Assembly: GCA_031963415.1 (NCBI GenBank)
Contig: JASSUI010000001.1
Location: 682,001 to 746,000 of the forward strand
Direction: 5' to 3'
From: JASSUD01 sp031963415
Lineage (GTDB): Bacteria > Pseudomonadota > Gammaproteobacteria > Burkholderiales > Burkholderiaceae
DNA: 64,000 bases
Below, one piece after another: positions 1 through 8,187 of this stretch (within the stretch, counting starts at the first letter, position 1; each line of letters opens with the position of its first letter). The notes beneath the pieces are model-generated. The model was not told where the DNA came from. It was given only the letters and a program-made list of their open reading frames with translations, and ran no database searches. The translations under genes were made by a program, and so were the position numbers.

Positions 1-620
1 TGGCTGCGCTGTGCCTTTGATACCAATACAACTAGTACGGCAAGGCAACGCAAAGACCGCCAGGGAAAGCCTAAACCATTAGCTCAATTAGAACCTTTTT
101 AGGGTTTTCCTGGTGGCTTTGCGCCGACGCAGACAGTACAACTAGTACGGCAAGGCGGCGAAAAGGCGCCAGGGAAAGCCTAAACCATTAACTCAATTAG
201 AACCTTTTTAGGGTTTTCCTGGTGGCTTTGCGCCGACGCAGACAGTACAACTAGTACGGCAAGGCGGCGCAAAGGCGCCAGGGAAAGCCTAAACCATTAG
301 CTCAATTAGAACCTTTTTAGGGTTTTCCTAGTGGCTTTGCGCCGACGCAGACAGTACAACTAGTACGGCAAGGCGGCGCAAAGGCGCCAGGGAAAGCCTA
401 AACCATTAGCTCAATTAGAACCTTTTTAGGGTTTTCCTGGTGGCTTTGCGCCGACGCAGACAGTACAACTAGTACGGCAAGGCGGCGCAAAGGCGCCAGG
501 GAAAGCCTAAACCATTAGCTCAATTAGAACCTTTTTAGGGTTTTCCTGGTGGCTTTGCGCCGACGCAGACAGTACAACTAGTACGGCAAGGCGGCGCAAA
601 GGCGCCAGGGAAAGCCTAAA
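1..620. repeat. 109-bp tandem palindromic repeat array
   Basis: The element core ACTAGTACGG recurs at 31, 141, 250, 359, 468 and 577, giving a 109-110 bp period over about 5.5 copies that are nearly identical. Each unit is an imperfect palindrome: the arm starting TTTAGGGTTTTCC matches the reverse complement of the arm ending GGGAAAGCCTAAA at about 24 of 28 positions, around a centre containing GTAC-aacta-GTAC. There is no convincing ORF. The array sits beyond the lapA stop, where lapB would be expected to follow in related genomes. Diverged single copies occur elsewhere in the window, so this looks like local amplification of a dispersed element. Confidence 0.93.
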
Positions 621-626
621 AAGGTT

Positions 627-926
627 CTAAGCAAGGGGGGGTAGAGGGGGAACCTCCTCTCCTACCTTAACCGACGATGCTTCTTGCGCATGTTTTAGCT
701 CGCGCTTAAGGCGTCCAATTTCAAGTTGTTGCGGCAAAACCGAGAGCCATGTAAATAGCCAACCTGCTAATAGACCGACCAGAAAAAAAGCCAGCCCGAT
801 CAAAATCAACGGTGCTTGCCATACATAACCTGCCAAGACAAGTTGCACTTGTTGGGTGTTGGTCAATGCTAAGCCAAGGAAAATGATAAATACCACTGCT
901 CGTAGCAGCCAGACAAAGAATCTCAT
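627..926 (-). CDS. lapA: LapA family inner-membrane protein (DUF1049)
   Basis: This 99-residue protein has two predicted membrane helices, at about residues 5-22 and 38-60, followed by a charged helix of the type RLKRELKHA. That is the LapA/DUF1049 layout. LapA acts at the inner membrane with LapB in control of lipopolysaccharide synthesis. Its place downstream of rpsA and ihfB is the usual Burkholderiales order. The proline-rich C-terminus runs up to the edge of the 109-bp repeat array, so the last residues may be repeat-derived. A terminator at 1091-1118 separates it from ihfB, so it probably has its own promoter within 927-1090. Confidence 0.85.
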   Translation of the reverse strand: MRFFVWLLRAVVFIIFLGLALTNTQQVQLVLAGYVWQAPLILIGLAFFLVGLLAGWLFTWLSVLPQQLEIGRLKRELKHAQEASSVKVGEEVPPLPPLA

Positions 927-1090
927 GTGATTAGCTCAATGACAAAATGAGTTCTGCAAAAACATTAACGGCCCATACATACGAGTCACTTACCCAATAC
1001 TTCGTGCAGATAGGCCGTTTGCATTGTAAAGGAAACGCTTCAAGAACCCGTCTATAAATTGTTTAAAAAAAACAAAATTCGCGTAGAGGC

Positions 1091-1118
1091 AAAAAAAAAG
1101 CGCCCAAAGCAGGCGCTT
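1091..1118 (-). terminator. rho-independent terminator of ihfB
   Basis: On the minus strand AAGCGCC, a 7-nt loop and GGCGCTT form a 7-bp stem followed directly by a run of T (nine A on the plus strand). It lies downstream of ihfB and upstream of lapA. The remaining spacer (927-1304) holds this terminator and one dispersed repeat. Confidence 0.8.
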
Positions 1119-1220
1119 ACCATAAAAATAAAATTCCGCATAATCACTGACGTGATCAGGCCCATTGTTGAGCTAAGGCAACGCGGGACAAGGGAGCTCA
1201 GAAAATTTCCGAAAAGCTTT

Positions 1221-1306
1221 AGAACTTGTTTAGGGCTTTCCTAGTGGGCTTGCGCTGACGCAGACAGTACAAATATGCACGGCAAGGGAAATCCTAAACA
1301 GGTTCT
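1221..1306. repeat. dispersed palindromic repeat, single copy
   Basis: This single copy of the array element runs from AGAACTTGTTTAGGG to CCTAAACAGGTTCT and keeps the centre GACGCAGACAGTAC. Its outer edge overlaps the ihfB stop codon (TAG, 1305-1307), so the repeat appears to have landed exactly at the end of that gene. Confidence 0.8.
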
Positions 1307-1589
1307 AAACCTCGCTACCCACTTGTTTACGTAACTTACTACCCGCTCTGAAATAAGGCGCATATTTTTCAGGGACGTAAACTTTTTTACCCGACTTAGG
1401 GTTACGCGCTTCTCGTGAAGCTCTGCGTCTTAAGCTAAAACTTCCAAAGCCACGAATTTCAATCCGATGGCCTGCTGCAAGCGCATCGGCCATCGCGTCA
1501 AGAATTAATCTCACTCCAGCATCTGCATGCTTGAGTGAGAATTGCGGGAACTGCTCGACTAATTGAGCTACGAGTTCAGATTTAGTCAT
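1305..1589 (-). CDS. ihfB: integration host factor subunit beta
   Basis: This is a 94-residue HU/IHF-fold protein beginning MTKSELVAQL. It carries the DNA-bending arm region (RIEIRGFGSF, RNPKSGKKV) and ends shortly after the conserved FRAGSKLR. IHF-beta pairs with IHF-alpha and bends DNA at specific sites in the nucleoid. The ATG at 1589 was chosen because it gives the family-standard N-terminus; the open frame upstream runs through a terminator and a repeat. The order after rpsA is conserved in Burkholderia and many other proteobacteria. The stop codon lies inside a dispersed repeat. Confidence 0.95.
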   Translation of the reverse strand: MTKSELVAQLVEQFPQFSLKHADAGVRLILDAMADALAAGHRIEIRGFGSFSLRRRASREARNPKSGKKVYVPEKYAPYFRAGSKLRKQVGSEV

Positions 1590-1628
1590 GGCGAATTCAG
1601 TTATAGCTTGCCGCTTTTTGCGCATTTG

Positions 1629-1660
1629 AAAAAAAATTGCATGGCCCAAAGGCCATGCAA
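1629..1660 (-). terminator. rho-independent terminator of rpsA
   Basis: A perfect 10-bp stem (TTGCATGGCC / GGCCATGCAA, 4-nt loop) is followed on the minus strand by eight T. It lies between rpsA and ihfB, so ihfB must rely on read-through or on a promoter in the 39 nt before its start, where TTCAAA and TATAAC are spaced by about 19 nt. Confidence 0.85.
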
Positions 1661-1663
1661 ACG

Positions 1664-1760
1664 AGAACCCGTTTAGGGCTTTCCTGGTGATTTTGCGTCG
1701 GTGCAAGCAGTACTAGTACGGCAAGGCGGGCAAGAGCGCTCGGGAGAGCCTAAACGGGCT
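1664..1760. repeat. dispersed palindromic repeat, single copy
   Basis: The copy runs from GAACCCGTTTAGGG to GCCTAAACGGGC and retains CAGTACTAGTACGGCAAGG in the middle. It sits between the rpsA stop and the rpsA terminator, so it is transcribed in the rpsA 3' UTR. Confidence 0.8.
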
Positions 1761-1791
1761 TTAAGTACTAAACGTACAGCTAAGTGCTTGA

Positions 1792-3495
1792 CTACTTATT
1801 AAGCTCAGCTTTTAGCAACGCACCAAAATCAGTTGTGCCGTTTCTCTCTGCTTGGGTAGCTGCAGCTTGAGCTTGCGCATCTTTTATCGAAAGATAAATA
1901 CGGCGTGCTTTTTGGTCAACGTTTGCTACTGTTAGCGTGAGTTTTTCGCCTTCTTTCAACACGCTACGCGCATCTTCTACACGCTCATGCGAAATTTCAG
2001 ATACTTTCAAGTAGCCTTCTACTTCAGCAGCTAACTCGATAACAGCGCCTTTCTGCTCAACTGATTTAACCGTGCCCTCTACCTTGGTGCCTTTTTCATG
2101 CATACCAATAAAGTGGTTGAATGGGTCGCCATCAAGTTGCTTGATACCCAACGAGATCCGCTCTTTCTCAACATCGATGCTAAGCACAACGGCGTCCACT
2201 TGTTCGCCTTTTTTGTATTTGCGCACAGCTTCTTCGCCAGGCTCGTTCCAAGAAAGGTCAGAGAAATAGATCAAGCCATCGATATCGCCTGGCAAGCCAA
2301 GGAATAAACCGAAATCAGTGATTGATTTGATGGTACCGGTGAGCTTATCGCCTTTTTTATAGTTACGATTGAACTCTTCCCATGGATTTTCTTTGCACTG
2401 TTTCATACCAAGGCTGATACGGCGACGCTGCTCATCAATTTCGAGCACCATCACTTCAACTTCATCACCTACTTGTGCGACTTTGTTTGGTACGACGTTC
2501 TTATTAGTCCAATCCATTTCAGAGGCGTGGACCAGCCCTTCAATACCTGAATCAGCTTCGATTTCAACAAATGAGCCGTAATCGGTAATATTGGTCACTT
2601 TACCGAACAAGCGAGTGCCTGCAGGATAGCGACGGGCAATGCCTTGCCATGGATCTTCGCCAAGTTGTTTCAAACCTAACGATACGCGTTTCTTCTCTTT
2701 GTCAAACTTCAAGATCTTAGCGGTTACTTCTTGACCAACCGCCAGTACTTCGCTTGGATGCTGAACGCGACGCCATGCAATATCAGTGATATGCAATAGA
2801 CCATCGATAACACCGCCATCCAATCTGACGAATGCGCCATAGTTGGTGATGTTTTTGACCACGCCTTTGACGATTGAACCTTCTTCCAAGGTCTCCAGCA
2901 TCTTCGCACGCTCTTCGCTTTGCGCAGCTTCGATGACTGCACGACGTGACAACACAACGTTGTTGCGTTTGCGATCCAACTTAATCACGCGGAATTCAAG
3001 CGTCTTACCTTCGTATTGTGATTGCAGCTGATTCATGTCTTTGCTGACCGGATGCGCATCAATCAACGAACCTGGTAAGAAGGCGCGAATACCATTGACC
3101 ATCACAGTCATACCGCCCTTGACTTTACCAGTAATCGTACCGGTCACAAGCTCGTTATTATCAAGTGCTTTTTCAAGCGCCAACCATGAAGCAATACGTT
3201 TTGCTTTATCGCGCGAAAGTACCGTATCACCACGGCCATTTTCTAACGCGTCGATTGCAACAGCAACGAAATCACCTGCTTCGACTTCGATCTCGCCTTG
3301 GTCATTCAAAAATTCTTCGTGTGGAATGTAAGCTTCAGATTTTAGGCCAGCATCAACGATGACAAAATTGTGATCAATACGAACGACTTCAGCGGAGATC
3401 ACTTCGCCAACACGCATGTTTTGACGAGAGAGCGATTCTTTAAGTAAAGCCTCGAAGGATTCGGAAGGAGGAGTTGAAAGTTCTAGATCAGACAT
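1792..3495 (-). CDS. rpsA: 30S ribosomal protein S1
   Basis: This 567-residue protein consists of six consecutive S1 (OB-fold) RNA-binding domains with the repeated signature YGAFV/YGSFVEI, GLLHITD/GLVHASE and KEKKRVSLGLKQ. Length is normal for proteobacterial S1. It docks mRNA on the 30S subunit. It follows cmk, as in most proteobacteria, but a cmk terminator and a separate promoter (3644-3672) suggest independent transcription. Its 5' leader carries a dispersed palindromic repeat (3522-3617). S1 genes in other bacteria are autoregulated through their leader, so that insertion may matter. Confidence 0.98.
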   Translation of the reverse strand: MSDLELSTPPSESFEALLKESLSRQNMRVGEVISAEVVRIDHNFVIVDAGLKSEAYIPHEEFLNDQGEIEVEAGDFVAVAIDALENGRGDTVLSRDKAKRIASWLALEKALDNNELVTGTITGKVKGGMTVMVNGIRAFLPGSLIDAHPVSKDMNQLQSQYEGKTLEFRVIKLDRKRNNVVLSRRAVIEAAQSEERAKMLETLEEGSIVKGVVKNITNYGAFVRLDGGVIDGLLHITDIAWRRVQHPSEVLAVGQEVTAKILKFDKEKKRVSLGLKQLGEDPWQGIARRYPAGTRLFGKVTNITDYGSFVEIEADSGIEGLVHASEMDWTNKNVVPNKVAQVGDEVEVMVLEIDEQRRRISLGMKQCKENPWEEFNRNYKKGDKLTGTIKSITDFGLFLGLPGDIDGLIYFSDLSWNEPGEEAVRKYKKGEQVDAVVLSIDVEKERISLGIKQLDGDPFNHFIGMHEKGTKVEGTVKSVEQKGAVIELAAEVEGYLKVSEISHERVEDARSVLKEGEKLTLTVANVDQKARRIYLSIKDAQAQAAATQAERNGTTDFGALLKAELNK

Positions 3496-3521
3496 GAAAG
3501 TAGATAGTGCAACGCTGCTTT

Positions 3522-3617
3522 AGAACCTGCTTAGGCTCTCCTTAACGCCCTGCACCGCCTTACCCTTGTACTGTCTGCGGTGGCACAAAGCCTCTAAGAA
3601 GATCCTAAGCAGGTTCT
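3522..3617. repeat. dispersed palindromic repeat in the rpsA leader
   Basis: The perfect outer inverted repeat AGAACCTGCTTAGG / CCTAAGCAGGTTCT (14 bp) encloses a centre resembling the array element in reverse orientation (CTTGTACTGTCTGCGG). It lies between the predicted rpsA promoter and its start codon. Confidence 0.75.
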
Positions 3618-3643
3618 TATATTCTGGAAAGCTTCTAATAAAA

Positions 3644-3672
3644 ATTAGAATAAAAAATGGCAGCGCTTGCAA
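3644..3672 (-). promoter_or_regulatory. sigma-70-type promoter for rpsA
   Basis: On the minus strand TTGCAA (3667-3672) and TCTAAT (3644-3649) are separated by exactly 17 nt. It is upstream of rpsA and downstream of the cmk terminator. Confidence 0.5.
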
Positions 3673-3752
3673 AAAGTTAAAAGATTAAAAAATTTTCTAC
3701 AGGCGGTTTATACCCTCTGTAGACCCCGAATTTAGAAAACGCTCAATAAACT

Positions 3753-3773
3753 AAAAGCGGCTTTAGGCCGCTT
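3753..3773 (-). terminator. rho-independent terminator of cmk
   Basis: AAGCGGC / GCCGCTT form a 7-bp stem with a 5-nt loop, followed by TTTT on the minus strand, 20 nt after the cmk stop. Confidence 0.65.
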
Positions 3774-3792
3774 GTCGAATTAGATTCGCTAT

Positions 3793-4515
3793 TTAATTCA
3801 ACGTTTCCTTAGCTTGATGCTCAGTCAGCTCTTTAAACCATTGCATCACTGTCGTTACCGATTCATCGATACAAAGCTCAGAGGTATCTAGCATCTTCGC
3901 CCCCTGCGCAGCTCTCAGTGGAGCAACTGCCCGCCCACTATCACGCGCATCTCGCGCCTGGAGATCCTGCAAAAGGGCGCCCATGCTAGCAGAAAAACCT
4001 TTTTCTATCAATTGTTTATATCGTCTTTGCGCGCGCGTTTGGACGCTAGCTGACAGGAAAATTTTCAGATCAGCATCAGGAAAAATTACCGTGCCCATAT
4101 CACGTCCATCCGCAACCAAGCCGGGAGGTAATCGAAAAGCACGCTGGCGCGCCACTAACGCGGCCCTCACGGGTTCATAAACAGCGATTTCAGACGCCCG
4201 CACGCCGACATCTTCAGCACGAATTTGATGTGAAACATCAACGCCATCAAGCTTAATGCAGCCTTCTTTAAAAACAATATCAAGCGCGCCCACCAACTGC
4301 ACCAGCGCCTCAACATTATCTACTCCTATTTGCTGACGCAGGCTGGCCAATGCAGTTAAGCGATATAACGCACCACTATCCAAATAGTGAAAGCCAAGCG
4401 CCGTGGCAACGCGTTGCGCGACGGTTCCTTTACCCGATGCAGTGGGCCCATCAATAGTGATAACCGGAACATGCACCAGATGGTGCGATTTAGCATGCTG
4501 ACGAATTTTTGTCAT
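3793..4515 (-). CDS. cmk: (d)CMP kinase
   Basis: Cytidylate kinase phosphorylates CMP and dCMP in the cytoplasm. The 240-residue protein has the P-loop GPTASGKGT near residues 23-31, the DSGALYR nucleotide-binding motif and the GRDMGTVIFPDA motif of the family. The start codon overlaps the aroA stop by 4 nt, indicating translational coupling. aroA-cmk-rpsA is a conserved order. The N-terminus is about 15 residues longer than typical family members, so an internal start is possible, but the ATGA-type overlap favours this one. Confidence 0.95.
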   Translation of the reverse strand: MTKIRQHAKSHHLVHVPVITIDGPTASGKGTVAQRVATALGFHYLDSGALYRLTALASLRQQIGVDNVEALVQLVGALDIVFKEGCIKLDGVDVSHQIRAEDVGVRASEIAVYEPVRAALVARQRAFRLPPGLVADGRDMGTVIFPDADLKIFLSASVQTRAQRRYKQLIEKGFSASMGALLQDLQARDARDSGRAVAPLRAAQGAKMLDTSELCIDESVTTVMQWFKELTEHQAKETLN

Positions 4516-5849
4516 GGACGTACTATCCGACGAAAATGTTCAAAATAATCGGGGAAAGTTTTACTCACGCATTCTGGTTCATTGATGGTAATAGGCACGC
4601 CGGCCAAACTAACCAGCGAGAAACACATCGCCATCCGGTGATCATCATAGGTATCAATCATCACATGCTGATTTAGTTTGGCAGGAGGCGTAATCTGGAT
4701 AAAGTCTTCACCCGTTTCAACAATCGCGCCCAGTTTGCGCAGCTCAGTAGCCATTGCCTCAATGCGGTCAGTTTCTTTCACGCGCCAGCTGGCAATATTA
4801 CGCAAAGTTGTCGTCCCCTCAGCAAATAAAGCTGCAATAGCGAGTGTCATCGCGGCATCAGGAATATGGTTGCAGTCCATATCAAGCGGCGCCAGTCGGC
4901 GCAATGATGGAGCAGGAGAACTATCTATCGCGCTTGAAGCGAGGGGAGCACTGGCTTCAAGCCAATCTTCGTCTTGCCTAATTTGCGCCCCCATTTGAGA
5001 CAACGCTTGAGCAAACTGCACATCGCCTTGCATACTCGCATGCCCTACTCCTTTGACTCGCACGGGGCCACCGCCAAGCACGCCTGCCGCGAGGAAATAC
5101 GAGGCTGACGACGCATCCCCTTCTACACTGATATAGCCAGGAGAGCGGTATTGGCTGTGCGCAGGCAAGATAAATCGATGCTCCTTATCGTGGCTTACTA
5201 CAATCCCAAAGCTTGCCATCAACCTCAACGTCATGTCGACGTAAGGACGAGAGATTAACTCTCCGACAACTTCAACAATGACCGCATCGCCATACACTAC
5301 CGGAATACGCGGCAAAGCCATTAATAGCGCGCTTAGAAATTGACTAGAAACGTCACCGCGAACTTTAATTGGTTCTCGTATCGCTAGCTGCACGGGTTTT
5401 ATAGCCAGCGGAGGAAAACCTTCCCCACCCAAATAATCAACTACCGCGCCTAATTGCCTCAACGCATCAACTAAATCATGAATAGGCCGAGCACACATTC
5501 TAGGTACACCACTAAGCCGATAAGCACCATGATTCACTGCTAACGCAGCTGTCAGTGAGCGCATTGCAGTACCCGCGTTACCTAGGAAAAGCTCGGTTGA
5601 TCTCACTGGAAATGTGCCTTGCGTGCCTTTCACTTTATAGCAACGCCCCGTGCGCGTAATGAAAACACCCAACGCTTCCAAGGCCTTTAGCATCACCTGG
5701 GTATCATCGCAATCCAATAGGTTATCGATAATCGTGTCACCCACACTTAGTGCGGCTAACAATAACACTCGATTAGATATGCTTTTTGAGCCTGGTAACT
5801 GCACCTCACCAGAGGCTCGCGTGTACGGACCTAATTCGAGGCAATTCAT
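4512..5849 (-). CDS. aroA: 3-phosphoshikimate 1-carboxyvinyltransferase (EPSP synthase)
   Basis: EPSP synthase joins shikimate-3-phosphate and PEP in the shikimate pathway. The protein (445 aa) begins MNCLELGPYTRASGEV and carries the substrate-binding motifs LPGSKSISNR, LGNAGTAMR and DMNCNHIPDAAMT-like and VKETDRI segments. The frame is open upstream to 5906, but the ATG at 5849 aligns with the usual N-terminus. Glyphosate-contact positions look ordinary (GNAGTA). It forms a tight block with tyrA upstream and cmk downstream. Confidence 0.97.
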   Translation of the reverse strand: MNCLELGPYTRASGEVQLPGSKSISNRVLLLAALSVGDTIIDNLLDCDDTQVMLKALEALGVFITRTGRCYKVKGTQGTFPVRSTELFLGNAGTAMRSLTAALAVNHGAYRLSGVPRMCARPIHDLVDALRQLGAVVDYLGGEGFPPLAIKPVQLAIREPIKVRGDVSSQFLSALLMALPRIPVVYGDAVIVEVVGELISRPYVDMTLRLMASFGIVVSHDKEHRFILPAHSQYRSPGYISVEGDASSASYFLAAGVLGGGPVRVKGVGHASMQGDVQFAQALSQMGAQIRQDEDWLEASAPLASSAIDSSPAPSLRRLAPLDMDCNHIPDAAMTLAIAALFAEGTTTLRNIASWRVKETDRIEAMATELRKLGAIVETGEDFIQITPPAKLNQHVMIDTYDDHRMAMCFSLVSLAGVPITINEPECVSKTFPDYFEHFRRIVRP

Positions 5850-5907
5850 GGTTAATCCTATGATTTTTGAGAATCCGTTCAAAGTTTGTGAAATAAAGGC
5901 AGACACC

Positions 5908-6828
5908 TTAGATAGGCTCTAAATGCGCGCTCATTTGCGGCTCACCCATGTGCCACTGTAAGCGCTTGTCACTTGCACGGGCGAACAGACTTTCTAAAGT
6001 CGCACCATCTCCTATCTCAAGTGCCGCGCGCAGATTATTCAGCACACTCAGATAAGCATCAAGCTCGCTTAATAGCGCATTGCGATTGGCTGCACAGATA
6101 TCGCGCCACATTTCAGCATTAGACGCCGCAATGCGAGTGAAATCACGAAAACCACTTCCTGCAAACGCCAATTTAAGGTCGGCATTTCCTGAACGCAGCA
6201 GTTGTTCAATCAACGCAAACGCCAATATATGAGGTAAATGACTCACCGATGCAAAAATGGCATCGTGCTGCTCAGCCTCCATCGAATAGGGAATAGCGCC
6301 AGCGGCACGCCACATATCGGCAATGCGCTGTACTGCAGTTGGTGTATTTTCAGGTAGTGCGCATAACACCGCTTTATGGTTTACATAGAGATCTGCCAAT
6401 GCTGCTTCCACACCACTTAACGCGCGCCCAGCAATTGGGTGAGCGGGAACAAATTGTCCGATTTTGCCTTGCAATGCAGCTCTTGCTGCAGCGATAGCAC
6501 TAACCTTTGCACTACCCGTATCTGTCACGAGTGTATGTGCTTCAAGATGGGGCGCTAGACGTGCTAATAAACCATAGGTTTGGCTTAATGGCGCGGCCAA
6601 TACTATTAGATCTGCCCCCGTTAAAGCCTGGGCTAAGCTAACATCATCGTGCAAGGCCACAGCTTGGTCTATCACACCTAAATCCACTGCCCGTACGGCC
6701 GAGGGAAAGGTACGCTCAACACCAACAATTAAACCTTGGGGATGCGCGCGCCGTAACGCCAACGCAAGCGAACCACCAATTAATCCGACGCCAAAAATAA
6801 CCAGCTTTTGAAATGTAAACTCTGCCAC
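5908..6828 (-). CDS. tyrA: prephenate/arogenate dehydrogenase
   Basis: This NAD(P)-dependent dehydrogenase converts prephenate towards tyrosine. The 306-residue protein opens with a Rossmann motif (VIFGVGLIGGSLALAL, residues 9-24) and contains HPIAGRALSGVE, where the family's active-site histidine lies. It follows pheA by 12 nt. In Burkholderia as I recall it, a hisC-type aminotransferase sits between pheA and tyrA; it is absent here. Confidence 0.93.
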   Translation of the reverse strand: MAEFTFQKLVIFGVGLIGGSLALALRRAHPQGLIVGVERTFPSAVRAVDLGVIDQAVALHDDVSLAQALTGADLIVLAAPLSQTYGLLARLAPHLEAHTLVTDTGSAKVSAIAAARAALQGKIGQFVPAHPIAGRALSGVEAALADLYVNHKAVLCALPENTPTAVQRIADMWRAAGAIPYSMEAEQHDAIFASVSHLPHILAFALIEQLLRSGNADLKLAFAGSGFRDFTRIAASNAEMWRDICAANRNALLSELDAYLSVLNNLRAALEIGDGATLESLFARASDKRLQWHMGEPQMSAHLEPI

Positions 6829-6840
6829 GTTGACCTCACT

Positions 6841-7941
6841 TCAACCATGAGTTTGTGGCGCTTGGGCACATGGATAAGAGCCAAGAATTTTGATAAACAC
6901 AGCATCTTGCCCCAATTCTGCAAGCGCTGCAGCTACAGGCGCATCGGTGAGGTGCCCCGCTACATCAATATAAAAATAATATTCCCAGGCACCACTTTTT
7001 GCCGGACGCGACTCAAGGCGTGTCATTGACACTTGGTGACGAGAAAAAGGCTCTAGCATTCGATAGACAGCGCCTGCTTTATTCTCGACCGACAAAATAA
7101 GTGAGGTTCGATCGTTCCCAGTAGCCTCAGGCAAAGCCCCACCAAGCACGATAAAGCGCGTACGGTTGTGCGGTTCATCCTGAATTTTTGCATGCACAAT
7201 TTTCAGATCGTAACAACTTGCTGCACGCTCGCTACCAATCGCCGCAATACTTGGATCTTGCGCTGCCATTTGCGCAGCTTGTGCATTACTTGCAATCGCT
7301 TCACGAGCGAGATGAGGTAAATGCAAAGAAAGCCAGTGTTGACATTGTGCGAGTGCTTGCGAGTGAGCACAAATGCGGGATACACCTTGTAAACTTCCCG
7401 TTGCAGTCATTAAGCTATGCGAAATGGGTAATGAAATCTCACCACTAATCATCAGTGGTGTTTGCAACAACAAATCCAATGTGCGCGAGACCGCTCCTTC
7501 AGTCGAATTCTCAAGTGGCACAATGCCAAAATCAAAAGCTTTCGCTTCGACTAAACGAAACACTTCATCGATAGATAAGCAAGGTGCGCCCTGCATCGCA
7601 TCGCCGAAATACGCATACATCGCTTGTTCACTATAAGTACCAGCGGGACCAAGAAAAGCCACTGTCAGTTTTTTCTCAAGGGCACGGCTCGCTGCCATAA
7701 TTTGTCGCCAAATAGCGGCAATATGTTCATCCTGCAAGGGACCTTGACTGAGTTCTTGTAAACGCGCCATCACTTGCGTTTCTCGCTCAGGCTGAAACAC
7801 AGGCGCATCCACATCATGTTTCAGCTTACCGACCTCGAGCGCTAATTGAGCACGCTGGTTCAGCAGCGTAAGCAATTGCACATCAAGTGCATCAATACGC
7901 TCTCGCAAAGGCTTTAATAAAGCGGACAATTCGTGGTCCAT
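6841..7941 (-). CDS. pheA: bifunctional chorismate mutase / prephenate dehydratase
   Basis: The 366-residue P-protein makes phenylpyruvate from chorismate. The order is an AroQ chorismate mutase helical domain (LRERIDALDVQLLTLLNQR), a prephenate dehydratase domain (FLGPAGTYSEQA; IVPLENSTEGAVSRTLD) and a C-terminal ACT regulatory domain with ESRPAKSGAWEYYFYID, the usual phenylalanine-binding ESRP motif. The ATG at 7941 gives MDHELSALL, the normal start; the upstream in-frame extension is not conserved-looking. The spacer to serC (7942-8187) holds AT-rich sequence with no clear signal. Confidence 0.96.
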   Translation of the reverse strand: MDHELSALLKPLRERIDALDVQLLTLLNQRAQLALEVGKLKHDVDAPVFQPERETQVMARLQELSQGPLQDEHIAAIWRQIMAASRALEKKLTVAFLGPAGTYSEQAMYAYFGDAMQGAPCLSIDEVFRLVEAKAFDFGIVPLENSTEGAVSRTLDLLLQTPLMISGEISLPISHSLMTATGSLQGVSRICAHSQALAQCQHWLSLHLPHLAREAIASNAQAAQMAAQDPSIAAIGSERAASCYDLKIVHAKIQDEPHNRTRFIVLGGALPEATGNDRTSLILSVENKAGAVYRMLEPFSRHQVSMTRLESRPAKSGAWEYYFYIDVAGHLTDAPVAAALAELGQDAVFIKILGSYPCAQAPQTHG

Positions 7942-8187
7942 ACATACCTGGGAATCAAAAAAACGGAAGACCAAATTAAATTGAGATTTCCATCTCAATG
8001 TCACAAGCAACTAAACATTGCTTCGCGCAAACGCTTTTGAAAAAAATGCACAACACATTTGAGAGTAACGATAAAAAATTTTTTGTTTTTTTAATCTTTG
8101 GGCGTACCCACCTCGCCTTAAAATCTCACTTTGAGGCGAAACGCTTTAAGGAGGCCGTAAGCGGGTGCTTAAGCTAAACGTTAGTGC

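Noticed and set aside
1..620. CRISPR array
   Set aside because: The repeating unit is 109 bp and identical throughout, with no variable spacers and no cas genes.
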